64,000 bases of DNA from Gemmata palustris (GTDB taxonomy: Bacteria; Planctomycetota; Planctomycetia; Gemmatales; Gemmataceae): the NCBI RefSeq assembly GCF_017939745.1, contig NZ_JAGKQQ010000001.1, forward strand, positions 7,703,299-7,767,298. The letters run 5' to 3'. A program made the position numbers and the translations under genes. Positions 7,362 through 15,619 of the stretch are shown in pieces. The notes under the pieces were generated by a model. The model was given only the letters and a program-made list of their open reading frames with translations. It searched no databases and was not told the DNA's origin. The first letter of the stretch is position 1. The number at the start of each line of letters is the position of its first letter.

Positions 7362-8981
7362 ATGCTCCGTACCGTTTGTGCCCTCACCGTGCTGCTCGTC
7401 GCGGCCGGTTCGGGCCGCTCCGCCGATCCCGCACCGCCGGCGGGCAACTGGAAGCTCACCGTGCCGATCGATCGCGGTGAAGAGACGATCATGCTGATTA
7501 AACTCGCCGAGAAGGACGGTAAGTGGACCGGCGAGTACCTCGGCGCCTCGGACGAACTGAAGGTCAAGCCGACCGTCACCGCGGCCACCGTGACCGGCGA
7601 CACGGTGCAGTTCGCGCTCGGCTTCATGGGGCGCGAGCTCCTCTCCTTCGACGGCGCGCTGAGCAAGGACAAAAAGAAGCTCAACGGGTCGCTGGCGGTC
7701 GTGGGCGGGCGGCTCCAACTCACGACGATGTACCCGACCAAGCTCGCGAAGCTCGACGACCCGTTCGCGGTCGCGCGCGAGGCGCTCGTGCAGATCGAGG
7801 ATGGCCCCGAGCTGTTCGGCGCGGCGTTCGTGGTTCTCTCCAAGGCCGGGGAGAACAAGGTGCCCGCGGACGAGGTGCGCGGGATCATCGAGCGGCTGAA
7901 CAAAACGGCCGGTACCTTCGGCCCGCGCTGGGAGCGCGACGCGACGCTGCGAACGGTCGATCTGCTCGCCACGCAGCCGACCCTCGCGGAACTCGCGGTC
8001 GCTCAGGCGAAGCGGGCCGAGCGCCTGCTCACGGACGAGGACACCGCCACGACCCGGATCGCGGTGCTGGAATCGCTCGTCCGAACGTTGCTCAAAGTGG
8101 GCAAAGCGGACGATGCGAAGCCGTACCAGGCGCAGCTCGCGAAGCTCGAACTCCGCGACTTCACGGAGTACGCGAAGACCAACCCGCCGTTCAAGGCGGA
8201 AGCGTTCGCCGGGCGCAAAGCGAAGACCGATAAGGCGGCCGTGGTCGAAGTGTTCACGGGGGCCGAGTGCCCGCCGTGCGTCGGCGTGGACCTCGCGTTC
8301 GACGGCCTGCTGAAGGCGTACAAGCCGTCCGACGTGATCCTGCTCCAGTACCACTTCCACGTCCCGCGCCCGGACCCGCTCACGAGCCCGGACGGTATGG
8401 ACCGCGTCGAGTACTACTCCGACAAGATCCAGGGCGCGCCCACGCTGTTCATTAGCGGGAAGCTCGGCACCGGTTCCGGCGGCGCGGCGGCCGATTCGGA
8501 AAAGTTCTACAAGCAGTTCCGCACCACGCTCGACGAGCTGCTCGAAAAGCCGGCCGGGGTGAAGTTGTCGCTCGCGGTATCGAAGGGCGAAAAGGGCGGC
8601 TTCAGCGCGAAGGCGACCGTCGCCGATCTGGACGCGCCGGGCGACAAGGTGATGCTCCGGTTCGTGCTGGCCGAGGAGCGCATCCGCTACGCCGGCGGTA
8701 ACGGGTTGCGGTACCACCACATGGTAGTGCGCGCGATGCCGGGCGGGACCAAGGGCGTGGCGCTCACCAAGAAGACGCACGAGCAGACCGTGACCATCGA
8801 CCCGGACGCGGTCAAGTCAGCGCTCACGAAGTACCTCGACGACTTCACGAAGGCGGAAGGGCCGTTCCCGCGCGCCGACCGCCCGCTCGCGCTCCGCAAC
8901 CTGAAGCTCGTCGCGCTCGTTCAGAACGATGCGACAAAAGAGATCCTGCACGCGGTCCAGGTGGATCTGGACGCGAAGTAA
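7362..8981 (+). CDS. Secreted thioredoxin-fold protein with CPPC motif
   Basis: A 539-residue protein with an N-terminal signal peptide (MLRTVCALTVLLVAAGSGRS, cleavage near SADP), so it likely acts outside the cytoplasm. Residues about 30-130 look like a beta-rich domain and about 130-280 are helical. Near 290-400 comes a thioredoxin-like or DUF1223-like segment, VVEVFTGAECPPCVGVD, with C303-P-P-C306, and later a cis-Pro-type GAPTLFISGK. A C-terminal beta domain follows. A disulfide redox role is plausible from the CPPC motif, but the partner is unknown. The start is the ATG before the signal peptide; the frame is open further upstream. Confidence 0.75.
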   Translation: MLRTVCALTVLLVAAGSGRSADPAPPAGNWKLTVPIDRGEETIMLIKLAEKDGKWTGEYLGASDELKVKPTVTAATVTGDTVQFALGFMGRELLSFDGALSKDKKKLNGSLAVVGGRLQLTTMYPTKLAKLDDPFAVAREALVQIEDGPELFGAAFVVLSKAGENKVPADEVRGIIERLNKTAGTFGPRWERDATLRTVDLLATQPTLAELAVAQAKRAERLLTDEDTATTRIAVLESLVRTLLKVGKADDAKPYQAQLAKLELRDFTEYAKTNPPFKAEAFAGRKAKTDKAAVVEVFTGAECPPCVGVDLAFDGLLKAYKPSDVILLQYHFHVPRPDPLTSPDGMDRVEYYSDKIQGAPTLFISGKLGTGSGGAAADSEKFYKQFRTTLDELLEKPAGVKLSLAVSKGEKGGFSAKATVADLDAPGDKVMLRFVLAEERIRYAGGNGLRYHHMVVRAMPGGTKGVALTKKTHEQTVTIDPDAVKSALTKYLDDFTKAEGPFPRADRPLALRNLKLVALVQNDATKEILHAVQVDLDAK

Positions 8982-9133
8982 TTGTTCCGGCCCGTCGTAC
9001 CGACGTGCTGTTCGGTGGCGCGGTCCGAGATCCGGGCCACCGAACAGCACGGCCCGTCCGCTCGACGCGGGGCCGAGTTGATTCACGACACACGTCCCAC
9101 CTTACAATACCCCGGCCCGTACCCGGAGCCGCG

Positions 9134-9871
9134 ATGGTGTTCCTGTCCCGCTTGCGCACACGCGACCGCATCCCGGAACTGATGGACGACCCCGCCATCG
9201 ATCCGGCGGAGCACCGGCGCGCGCTCGCGGGGCTGGTGCGACTGAACCGCTTCAGTAACAGTGCGGGCGTGTTGTGGCCCGCAATTGCGAACCTGTCGAA
9301 GCGGCTCCCGCGCCCGGTGCGCGTGCTGGACGTGGCGACCGGGAGCGGCGACGTTCCGCGCAAGTTACTCGCCCGGGCCGCGCGCGCCGGAACCCCGATC
9401 GAGGTCTCGGGGTGTGATGTGAGCCCCACCGCGATCGAAGAAGCCGCACGGCACCCGAGCGCCGCACGGTTCTTTGTTCACGACGCGCTGCGCGACCCAC
9501 TGCCGACCGGCTTCGATGTGGTCACGTGTTCGCTCTTTCTGCACCACCTGAGTGAAGACGAAGCGGTCGGGCTCTTCGCAAACATGAAGGCCGCTGCGGG
9601 TACGATGGTTCTGGTGAACGATTTGTTGCGTTCGCGGTTCAACTACTGTGCGGTGTGGGCCGCGTGCCGGGTGCTCGCGGGGTCGCGGGTGGTCTGGTTC
9701 GATGGCCCCGCGTCCGTGCGCTCCGCGTTTACGCCGGCCGAAGCGCTCGCGATCGCCGAACGCGCGGGGCTCCACAGCGCGACCGCACGCCGCAAGTTCC
9801 CCTCGCGCTTCTTGTTGTCCTGGAGCCGCCCGGATGAAAACTCGGAATCCGAAACTCGAAATCCGAAATGA
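9134..9871 (+). CDS. SAM-dependent methyltransferase of the type III PKS cluster
   Basis: A 245-residue class I methyltransferase. Motif I is VRVLDVATGSGDVPRKL, the acidic residue ending strand 2 is in SGCDVSPTAIEEA, and motif IV is FDVVTCSLFLHHL. The start is the ATG at 9134, matching MVFLSRLRTRDRIPELMDD. It is the first gene of a tight set with a flavoprotein and a type III polyketide synthase, which suggests methylation of a phenolic polyketide. Streptomyces SrsB does this in the srsABC phenolic-lipid operon. The last about 12 residues (DENSESETRNPK) are encoded by the left arm of an inverted repeat and are unlikely to be part of the ancestral protein. Confidence 0.85.
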   Translation: MVFLSRLRTRDRIPELMDDPAIDPAEHRRALAGLVRLNRFSNSAGVLWPAIANLSKRLPRPVRVLDVATGSGDVPRKLLARAARAGTPIEVSGCDVSPTAIEEAARHPSAARFFVHDALRDPLPTGFDVVTCSLFLHHLSEDEAVGLFANMKAAAGTMVLVNDLLRSRFNYCAVWAACRVLAGSRVVWFDGPASVRSAFTPAEALAIAERAGLHSATARRKFPSRFLLSWSRPDENSESETRNPK

Positions 9872-9962
9872 AAGCACACGGCGACGGTCGGTGAACTCTA
9901 CGAGTTGCGACGATGGCGGTTTCTTTGTTCGGATTTCGAGCTTCGGATTCCGAGTTTTCATC
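9833..9962. repeat. Inverted repeat spanning methyltransferase stop and flavoprotein start
   Basis: The left arm (9833-9867) and right arm (9928-9962) are reverse complements at 34 of 35 positions, with a 60-base spacer. The left arm encodes the end of the methyltransferase, whose TGA falls at 9869-9871. The flavoprotein ATG lies at 9913 in the spacer, and the right arm encodes its residues 6-16 or so. In RNA this would form a long hairpin around the second gene's start region. Confidence 0.9.
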
Positions 9963-11091
9963 GTTTGATGCGGTGGTCATCGGCGCCGGCCCCGCGGGGG
10001 CGGTGGCCGCGCGCGAACTGGCGCGGCGCGGGTGCTCGGTGCTGTTGGTGGATAAGGCGCATTTCCCGCGCCCGAAGGTGTGCGGGTGCTGCATCAACGG
10101 CGCCGCGACCACCGTACTTCTGCAACTCGGCCTCGGTCACGTTCTGGAGGCCGGCGTCCCGCTCCGCGATGTGCGCATTGGTGCCGGTCCGCGTTCGGCT
10201 TCGGTGAAACTGCCCGGCGGGGTGTCACTGTCGCGCGAAGCGTTCGACCTCGCGCTCGTGCGGGAAGCAGTGAAGGCCGGTGCCCAACTGTGCGAGGACT
10301 CGACGGCAAAATTTGAAGACTCAGGTTCGGGATACGCGAAGGTGAGCGTGCGGAAGCAAGCCGCGCCCGGCAATGAATCGGCGGAAACAATTCACGCGAA
10401 GGTTGTCATCGTCGCCACCGGGCTTGTGGGGAGCGATGCGATTCCAGAAGCCGGTTCGCGCATCGGGGCGGGTGTGGTCGTTTCCGCGGATTTGGTGCCG
10501 GCACACTTCACGGCCGGCACGATCTTCATGGCCACGGGGCACGGAGGATACGTTGGCCTGGTGCGCATCGAGGACGGACGGCTCGATGTGGCCGCGGCGT
10601 TCGACGTCGCATTCGTGAAGGCGCACGGGGGGCTCGGTCGTGCGGCCGAGGGTATCCTGAACGAAGTGGGCTGGCCGCGTGTGCCGGGACTCGCGGAACT
10701 CCCCTGGAAGGGCACGCCGGCGCTGACCCGCCGGGCGAAAGCGTTAGCCGGCGAGCGCTGGTTCGCCATTGGCGACGCGGCGGGCTATGTTGAGCCGTTC
10801 ACCGGCGAGGGGATGGCCTGGGCGATCGCCTCCGCCGCGGCCGTTGCGCCGATCGCGGCACGAGCTGTGCAACGCTGGAGCGACTCGCACGCCCGGGAGT
10901 GGCAAGCGGCCCATCGCCGCGTAATCGGGGCGCGCCAGCGCGCGTGCCGGATCGTTTCGCGCGTGCTGCGCTCGCCCGCACTTACTGGGGCCGTCGTGCG
11001 CGCGTTGTCCGTGTTCCCGGTGCTCGCGCGCCCGGTCGTCAGGTCTCTCAACCGTTCTTCTGGTTCGTTCCCTCACGGTGCCCGCGTATGA
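9913..11091 (+). CDS. FAD-dependent oxidoreductase of the type III PKS cluster
   Basis: A 392-residue flavoprotein of the geranylgeranyl reductase / aromatic hydroxylase type. The Rossmann dinucleotide motif is DAVVIGAGPAGAVAARELA, followed by LVDKAHFPRPKVCG. The second FAD motif is WFAIGDAAGYVEPFTGEGM. In the comparable Streptomyces srsABC operon a flavoprotein (SrsC) hydroxylates alkylresorcinols, so a similar tailoring step is likely here. The first about 17 residues before FDAVVIG come partly from a repeat arm, so the native start may have been lost or moved. Its TGA overlaps the next gene's ATG by 4 bases (11088-11091), indicating translational coupling. Confidence 0.87.
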   Translation: MAVSLFGFRASDSEFSSFDAVVIGAGPAGAVAARELARRGCSVLLVDKAHFPRPKVCGCCINGAATTVLLQLGLGHVLEAGVPLRDVRIGAGPRSASVKLPGGVSLSREAFDLALVREAVKAGAQLCEDSTAKFEDSGSGYAKVSVRKQAAPGNESAETIHAKVVIVATGLVGSDAIPEAGSRIGAGVVVSADLVPAHFTAGTIFMATGHGGYVGLVRIEDGRLDVAAAFDVAFVKAHGGLGRAAEGILNEVGWPRVPGLAELPWKGTPALTRRAKALAGERWFAIGDAAGYVEPFTGEGMAWAIASAAAVAPIAARAVQRWSDSHAREWQAAHRRVIGARQRACRIVSRVLRSPALTGAVVRALSVFPVLARPVVRSLNRSSGSFPHGARV

Positions 11092-12401
11092 GCTTCGCGA
11101 TTCACGGCCTCGGCATCTCGCACCCGCCGGACGCCGTGACCGCGGAGGAGGGGCTCGCGCTCGCTCGCGTACTCGCGGGGCCGGACGTTCGCACTTCGAC
11201 TTGGCTCGGGCCGATCTATTCGGGTAGCGGAATCCGACAGCGCTTTCAGATCATCGGCGGCGCTGCGAAGCGCGACGCACTGGCGGGTACGAATCACAGC
11301 GGGTCGCCGTTCCTACCCACACCGGGCAACGAGGGCGTCGGCCCGACGACCGGCGAACGACTGGCGATCTACGCACAAGAGGCCGGGCCGCTCGCTCTCC
11401 GGGCTTCGGCGAGCGCCTTGGCCGAAAGCGGATTCGCGCCGGAAACGATCACGCACCTTGTCACGGTGTCGTGTACCGGGTTCGTGGCTCCGGGCGTGGA
11501 TTTCGCGCTGATGGCCGGGTTGGGACTCAAGCCGACGGTCGCGCGCACACACGTCGGGTTCATGGGGTGTCACGGCGCGCTGAATGGGCTGCGCGTGGCG
11601 AACGCCTTCGCGAGTTCCGATCCGTCTGCGCGCGTGCTAGTGTGTGCAGTGGAACTGAGCAGCCTGCACTACTACTACGGTAGCGCTGCGGACAAACTGA
11701 TTGCCAACGCGATCTTCGCCGACGGCGCCGCGGCCGTGGTGGGGAGCGAGCAGAGAGAAGAACCTAACCCCCTAACCCCCTTCCCTAAGAAGGAAGGGGG
11801 AACCGAACCGAAGACGGTTTTAAGCCCCTCTCCGTTTAGGGGAGGGGTTGGGGAGGGGTTACGGGCCGAACCTAACTCCCTAACCCCCTTCCCTAGGAAG
11901 GAAGGGGGAACAGAACCTTCGGTGGTTTTAAGCCCCTCTCCGCTTAGGGGAGGGGTTGGGGAGGGGTTCATTCCCCGCCCCTGGTCCCTCGTCGCGTCCG
12001 GTTCGTGCCTCATCCCGAATTCTGCCGCCGACATGAGCTGGACGGTCGGCGACCACGGGTTCGAGATGTCGCTGTCGCGCCGCGTGCCGGGGCTGATCGC
12101 CGCGCACCTCAAGCCGTGGATCGAGTCGTGGCTCGGTGACAACGGGCTGTCACTCGCGGACGTGCGGAGCTGGGCCGTTCACCCCGGCGGGCCGAAGATC
12201 GTCAGCGCGGTGGAGGAAGCGCTCGGCCTTTCGGCGGAGGCGCTCGCCCCGTCGCGCGGGGTGTTCGCCGAGTACGGCAACATGTCCAGTCCGACCGTGC
12301 TGTTCATCCTGCGCAAGTTGCGCATGGAGGGCGCGCCGCGGCCGTGTGTGGCGCTCGGCTTCGGGCCGGGGCTGGTGGCCGAGGCCGCGCTCTTCGTGTG
12401 A
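11088..12401 (+). CDS. Type III polyketide synthase (chalcone/alkylresorcinol synthase-like) with repeat insertion
   Basis: A 437-residue homodimeric condensing enzyme that would extend an acyl-CoA with malonyl units and cyclise the product. The catalytic Cys161 is in GFMGCHGALNG, His365 in WAVHPGGPK and Asn398 in EYGNMSSPT, so the full triad is present. The final GFGPGLVAEAALF is the family C-terminal loop. Relatives are about 350-390 residues long. The excess is residues about 225-297, encoded by two tandem copies of a 101-bp repeat, which lie between strand GAAAVVGSE and PWSLVASGS. The frame is kept and no triad residue is touched. It overlaps the flavoprotein gene by ATGA and ends convergent with the rhodanese gene. 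Confidence 0.9.
   Translation: MSFAIHGLGISHPPDAVTAEEGLALARVLAGPDVRTSTWLGPIYSGSGIRQRFQIIGGAAKRDALAGTNHSGSPFLPTPGNEGVGPTTGERLAIYAQEAGPLALRASASALAESGFAPETITHLVTVSCTGFVAPGVDFALMAGLGLKPTVARTHVGFMGCHGALNGLRVANAFASSDPSARVLVCAVELSSLHYYYGSAADKLIANAIFADGAAAVVGSEQREEPNPLTPFPKKEGGTEPKTVLSPSPFRGGVGEGLRAEPNSLTPFPRKEGGTEPSVVLSPSPLRGGVGEGFIPRPWSLVASGSCLIPNSAADMSWTVGDHGFEMSLSRRVPGLIAAHLKPWIESWLGDNGLSLADVRSWAVHPGGPKIVSAVEEALGLSAEALAPSRGVFAEYGNMSSPTVLFILRKLRMEGAPRPCVALGFGPGLVAEAALFV
11760..11968. repeat. Two tandem 101-bp repeat copies inside the type III PKS gene
   Basis: Copy 1 spans 11760-11860 and copy 2 spans 11868-11968. They differ at about 9 of 101 positions and start 108 bases apart, exactly 36 codons. 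Each contains small palindromes (CCCCCTTCCCT... AAGGAAGGGGG and CCCCTCTCC... GGGGAGGGG). Translation in the host frame gives two copies of a LTPFPxKEGGTEP... LSPSPxRGGVGEG peptide. Confidence 0.93.
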
Positions 12402-12416
12402 CCGGCCGGCCCGTAC

Positions 12417-13265
12417 CTACTTCTTTTTGCTTTCCACGGGCGTGTCGTCGGCGTTGCCCCACTCGCCCCAACTCGGGTAGTAGTTGCGCACGCTCTTGGC
12501 GCCGGCCAACTCCAGCCCGAACGCCAGCACCGCCGCGCGCCCGCCGCCCTGACAGTACGTGACCGCCGGCTTGTCGAGGTCGATTTTGCGGTCCTTCACC
12601 AGCTTGATGAGGTCCGCGGGCGGGAGGAACTTGTCCGTCTTCGGGTCGAGGAGTTCGACCCATTCGAGGTGCGTCGCGCCGGGAATGTGCCCGCTCTTTT
12701 TTGCGAACGCTTTTTCGCCCGTGAACTCGTCTTTCGTGCGGGCGTCCACACACGTGCTCCCACCCTTCAGTTGGTCGAGAACGTGCGTCTTGTCCGCGAG
12801 GCGGTTCGGGTCCGGCTTCCAGTTGTGCGGTTCGGCCGTCGCTACCGTCTCGGCCTTCTCCTCGGGCAACTTCGCGGCCGTCCACGCCTTCCAGCCACCG
12901 TTCAGGATGCGCGCGTCCGGCACGCCGGCCAGTTTCAGCATCCACCACGTCCGTGCCGAATCGCGCACGTCGTCCGAATACACAACTACGGGTTTCGTTG
13001 GAGTAACGCCGACTTTGGCGAGTTCGGCCTTCCAGAACTCCGCGTCCGCCTTGTTCGCGAGAACCGCCTTCGCCCACGGAGCGGCGTCCGCCCGCACCGC
13101 ACCCGGAACGTGTCCGGCTTCGTACTTCGCTTTGGCCCTCGTGTCGAGGACACGAACGTCTTTCAATTTCGGGTCGTTCGCTTCAATTAGCATGTTCGGT
13201 GTCGGGTAATTCGCGGGCGGTTCGGCCCCCGCGAGGTGGACAGCGAGCAGCAGTGTCGTCATCAT
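12417..13265 (-). CDS. Secreted two-domain rhodanese (sulfurtransferase)
   Basis: A 282-residue protein of the thiosulfate/mercaptopyruvate sulfurtransferase type. A short signal peptide (MMTTLLLAVHLAGA) precedes an inactive N-terminal rhodanese domain (about 20-140, with DTRAKAKYEAGHVPGA). The C-terminal domain (about 155-275) holds the active-site loop YCQGGGRA with Cys238 as the persulfide-bearing residue. Export makes a periplasmic sulfur-transfer or cyanide-detoxifying role possible. A loop with GGG rather than a Gly-Arg-Thr series makes the preferred sulfur donor uncertain. It converges on the PKS gene with a 15-base gap. Confidence 0.88.
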   Translation of the reverse strand: MMTTLLLAVHLAGAEPPANYPTPNMLIEANDPKLKDVRVLDTRAKAKYEAGHVPGAVRADAAPWAKAVLANKADAEFWKAELAKVGVTPTKPVVVYSDDVRDSARTWWMLKLAGVPDARILNGGWKAWTAAKLPEEKAETVATAEPHNWKPDPNRLADKTHVLDQLKGGSTCVDARTKDEFTGEKAFAKKSGHIPGATHLEWVELLDPKTDKFLPPADLIKLVKDRKIDLDKPAVTYCQGGGRAAVLAFGLELAGAKSVRNYYPSWGEWGNADDTPVESKKK

Positions 13266-13325
13266 GTGCGAAATCCTCTACGAAGAGCCGTGACCCGTGC
13301 CCACCCTACAAGAGCCTGGTGAACC

Positions 13326-14291
13326 ATGTCCACCGATATTTCCCGCCGCACGCTGCTCGTTGGTGCTGCCGGAGGGCTCGCAATGAGCGCGAGCGAAGCT
13401 GTTGCGGACACTCCCGCTGCGTCGAAACACACGTTCGGGTACTGCCTGAACACCAGCACCGTGCGCGACAAGGACGGGAAATCGCGCGCGATCACGGATC
13501 TGATCGAGATCGCGGCGAAGGCGGGGTACGACGCCTTCGAGCCGTGGACGTCGGAAGTGGATGCGTACTTGAAGGGCGGTGGAACGCTCAAAGAACTGCG
13601 GAAGCGAATTGCCGACGCGGGCCTCAAGGTGGCCGACCTGATCGGATTCGCGGAGTGGATCGTCGAGGACCCCGAGCGCCGGAAGCGCGGACTGGAGCAG
13701 GCGAAGCGTGACATGGAGTGGGCCGCGGAAATCGGCTGCCCGCGGATCGCGGCCCCGCCCGTCGGTGCGACCGGCGGCACGAGCAAGCGCGACGACCCGA
13801 AGTTCACGCAGCCCATCATCGACCTCGTCGCCGCGGCCGATCGCTACCGGGCGCTGCTCGACTTGGGGCAGAAAATGAGTGTCACCCCCGTCGTGGAAGT
13901 GTGGGGCTTCTCGAGGACGCTCCGGCGCCTGGGCGAAGCGCTCCTCGTCGCGGTCGAGTGCGGGGACGCGCGCGGGTGCGTGCTGCCGGACGTGTACCAC
14001 CTCTACAAGGGCGGGTCCGATTTCTCGGGGCTGCCGCTGCTCTCCGCGTCCGCGATCGGCATCTTCCACGTGAACGATTACCCCAAGATCGAGCGCGACA
14101 AGATCAACGATGCGGACCGCGTGTACCCCGGTGACGGCACCGCCCCGCTAAAAGAAGTATTCGCCGCGCTGCGCAAGATGAATTACACCGGGTTCGTCTC
14201 GCTCGAACTGTTCAACCGCGACTACTGGAAGCAGGACCCGCACGCGGTCGCGAAAACGGGGCTCGCGAAGATGAAAGCGGTGGCCGGGTGA
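13326..14291 (+). CDS. Tat-exported TIM-barrel sugar isomerase-like protein
   Basis: A 321-residue protein with a twin-arginine leader (MSTDISRRTLLVGAAGGLAM). The mature part is a xylose isomerase-like TIM barrel related to hydroxypyruvate isomerases and sugar-phosphate epimerases. It has GYDAFEPWTSEVDAYL early, EVWGFSRT as a metal-ligand strand, a DVYHLYKGG strand, a GIFHVNDYP strand and a final FVSLELFNRDYW. Planctomycetes carry many exported members of this family of unknown substrate. The following transporter-like gene overlaps its stop codon (GTGA), so the two are likely co-translated and may handle the same carbohydrate. Confidence 0.83.
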   Translation: MSTDISRRTLLVGAAGGLAMSASEAVADTPAASKHTFGYCLNTSTVRDKDGKSRAITDLIEIAAKAGYDAFEPWTSEVDAYLKGGGTLKELRKRIADAGLKVADLIGFAEWIVEDPERRKRGLEQAKRDMEWAAEIGCPRIAAPPVGATGGTSKRDDPKFTQPIIDLVAAADRYRALLDLGQKMSVTPVVEVWGFSRTLRRLGEALLVAVECGDARGCVLPDVYHLYKGGSDFSGLPLLSASAIGIFHVNDYPKIERDKINDADRVYPGDGTAPLKEVFAALRKMNYTGFVSLELFNRDYWKQDPHAVAKTGLAKMKAVAG

Positions 14292-15574
14292 GCCGACCGG
14301 AACCGCCCCGCGGCTTGACGGCGCGGCTCGCCACCGCGCCCGGCTGGGTGTTCGCGCTTTACGCCGGAGGCGCGGCGTTCACCGCGTACTTCTGCATGTA
14401 CGGCCTCCGCAAGCCGTTCGATACGGTCACCTTCACCGGCGAGAAGTTCCTCGGTACCTCCGTCGACCTGAAGACCGCGTGCGTGCTCGGTCAGATTCTC
14501 GGGTACGTCATTTCCAAGTACGTCGGCGTTCGGGTGTGCGCGGAGGCGGGGCGCTTACGGCGCACGTGGCTGTTACTGGGCGCGGGCGTGTGGGCCGAAC
14601 TCGCGCTCGTTGCTTTTGCGTTCGCCCCGGCCCCGCTGCGCCCGGTCGCGATGTTCGCCAACGGGTTGCCACTGGGTATCGTGTGGGGCTTCCTCGTTCG
14701 CTATCTCGAGGGCCGGCGCACGAGCGACGTGCTCCTGGTGATGCTGAGCGGGTCGTTCGTCATCGCGGGTGCGGCGACCAAAGACTTCGGGATGTACCTG
14801 TTCGCCGCACACGGCGCCCCGGAAATTTGGGTTCCCGCACTGGCCGGCGCGGTGTTCCTCGTGCCGTATCTGGTGTCCGCGCTGCTGCTCCACGCGCTCC
14901 CCGTGCCGAGCGCACACGATGAACTCGCGCGGAGCGCCCGCCCGAGCCTGAACGCGGCCGGCCGGCGCGCGTTCCTGGTTCGCGTCGGCGCCGGGTTCCT
15001 CTTCTTGCTCGTGGCGTATTTCCTGCTCACCGCGTACCGCGATTTCCGGGATCACTACGGCCGCGAGATCCTTCAAGCGATGGGCTACGCGCGCTCGCCG
15101 GGGGTGTTCGTGCGCACCGACCGGTGGGCGCTGGTCACGACCCTACTCGCGCTGGGGGTGTTGAACCTGATCGGGAACCACCGCCGGGCGATCGCCGCGG
15201 TTTTCGCGCTGATCCTGACCGGGTTCGCGGTGATCGCCGGCTCGACGCTCGCGTACCGCGCCGGGCACCTGGACGGGATCGAATGGCTCTCGGCGGTCGG
15301 GATCGGGTTGTACCTCGCCTACGTCCCGTTCGGCACGATCTTGTTCGAGCGCGTGGTGGCCGCGGCGCGGTTCCCCGGTACGTCGGTGTTCGCGGTGCAA
15401 CTGGCGGACGGGGTCGGGTACACCGGGTCGGTTCTGTTGCAACTCTACCGTGATTTGGCCCACCAGGACGTGGACCGGCTCGCGTTCTTCGTCCCGCTGT
15501 CGCTGGTCGTGGCTGCGGCGGGTGCCGCGTGTACCGTCATCGGCGGCTGGGCCGTCGGGCGCAGGCTGAGTTGA
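14288..15574 (+). CDS. DUF5690-type multi-pass membrane protein (MFS-like)
   Basis: A 428-residue integral membrane protein with about twelve hydrophobic segments. The opening AAFTAYFCMYGLRKPF is characteristic of the DUF5690 family, which looks like a divergent major-facilitator transporter. The start is a GTG overlapping the previous stop codon by 4 bases. Pairing with an exported sugar-isomerase-like protein suggests transport of a sugar or sugar acid, but no substrate determinant is visible. Confidence 0.82.
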   Translation: MSRPEPPRGLTARLATAPGWVFALYAGGAAFTAYFCMYGLRKPFDTVTFTGEKFLGTSVDLKTACVLGQILGYVISKYVGVRVCAEAGRLRRTWLLLGAGVWAELALVAFAFAPAPLRPVAMFANGLPLGIVWGFLVRYLEGRRTSDVLLVMLSGSFVIAGAATKDFGMYLFAAHGAPEIWVPALAGAVFLVPYLVSALLLHALPVPSAHDELARSARPSLNAAGRRAFLVRVGAGFLFLLVAYFLLTAYRDFRDHYGREILQAMGYARSPGVFVRTDRWALVTTLLALGVLNLIGNHRRAIAAVFALILTGFAVIAGSTLAYRAGHLDGIEWLSAVGIGLYLAYVPFGTILFERVVAAARFPGTSVFAVQLADGVGYTGSVLLQLYRDLAHQDVDRLAFFVPLSLVVAAAGAACTVIGGWAVGRRLS

Positions 15575-15619
15575 GGTTATCAGTTCTCTCTACCGAGCAT
15601 TGCTGCGGATTACCGATCT

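Noticed and set aside
6960-8780. A 606-codon minus-strand frame opposite the thioredoxin-fold gene
   Set aside because: Antisense to a gene with a clear signal peptide and CPPC motif; the composition is shadow-like.
9913-9963. N-terminal signal peptide on the flavoprotein
   Set aside because: The first 17 residues are mostly encoded by a repeat arm and are not a signal sequence; the FAD motif follows directly as in cytoplasmic enzymes.
11760-11968. CRISPR-like array suggested by the tandem repeats
   Set aside because: Only two copies, 101 bp each with a 7-base gap, inside a coding frame; no spacer pattern and no cas genes anywhere in the window.
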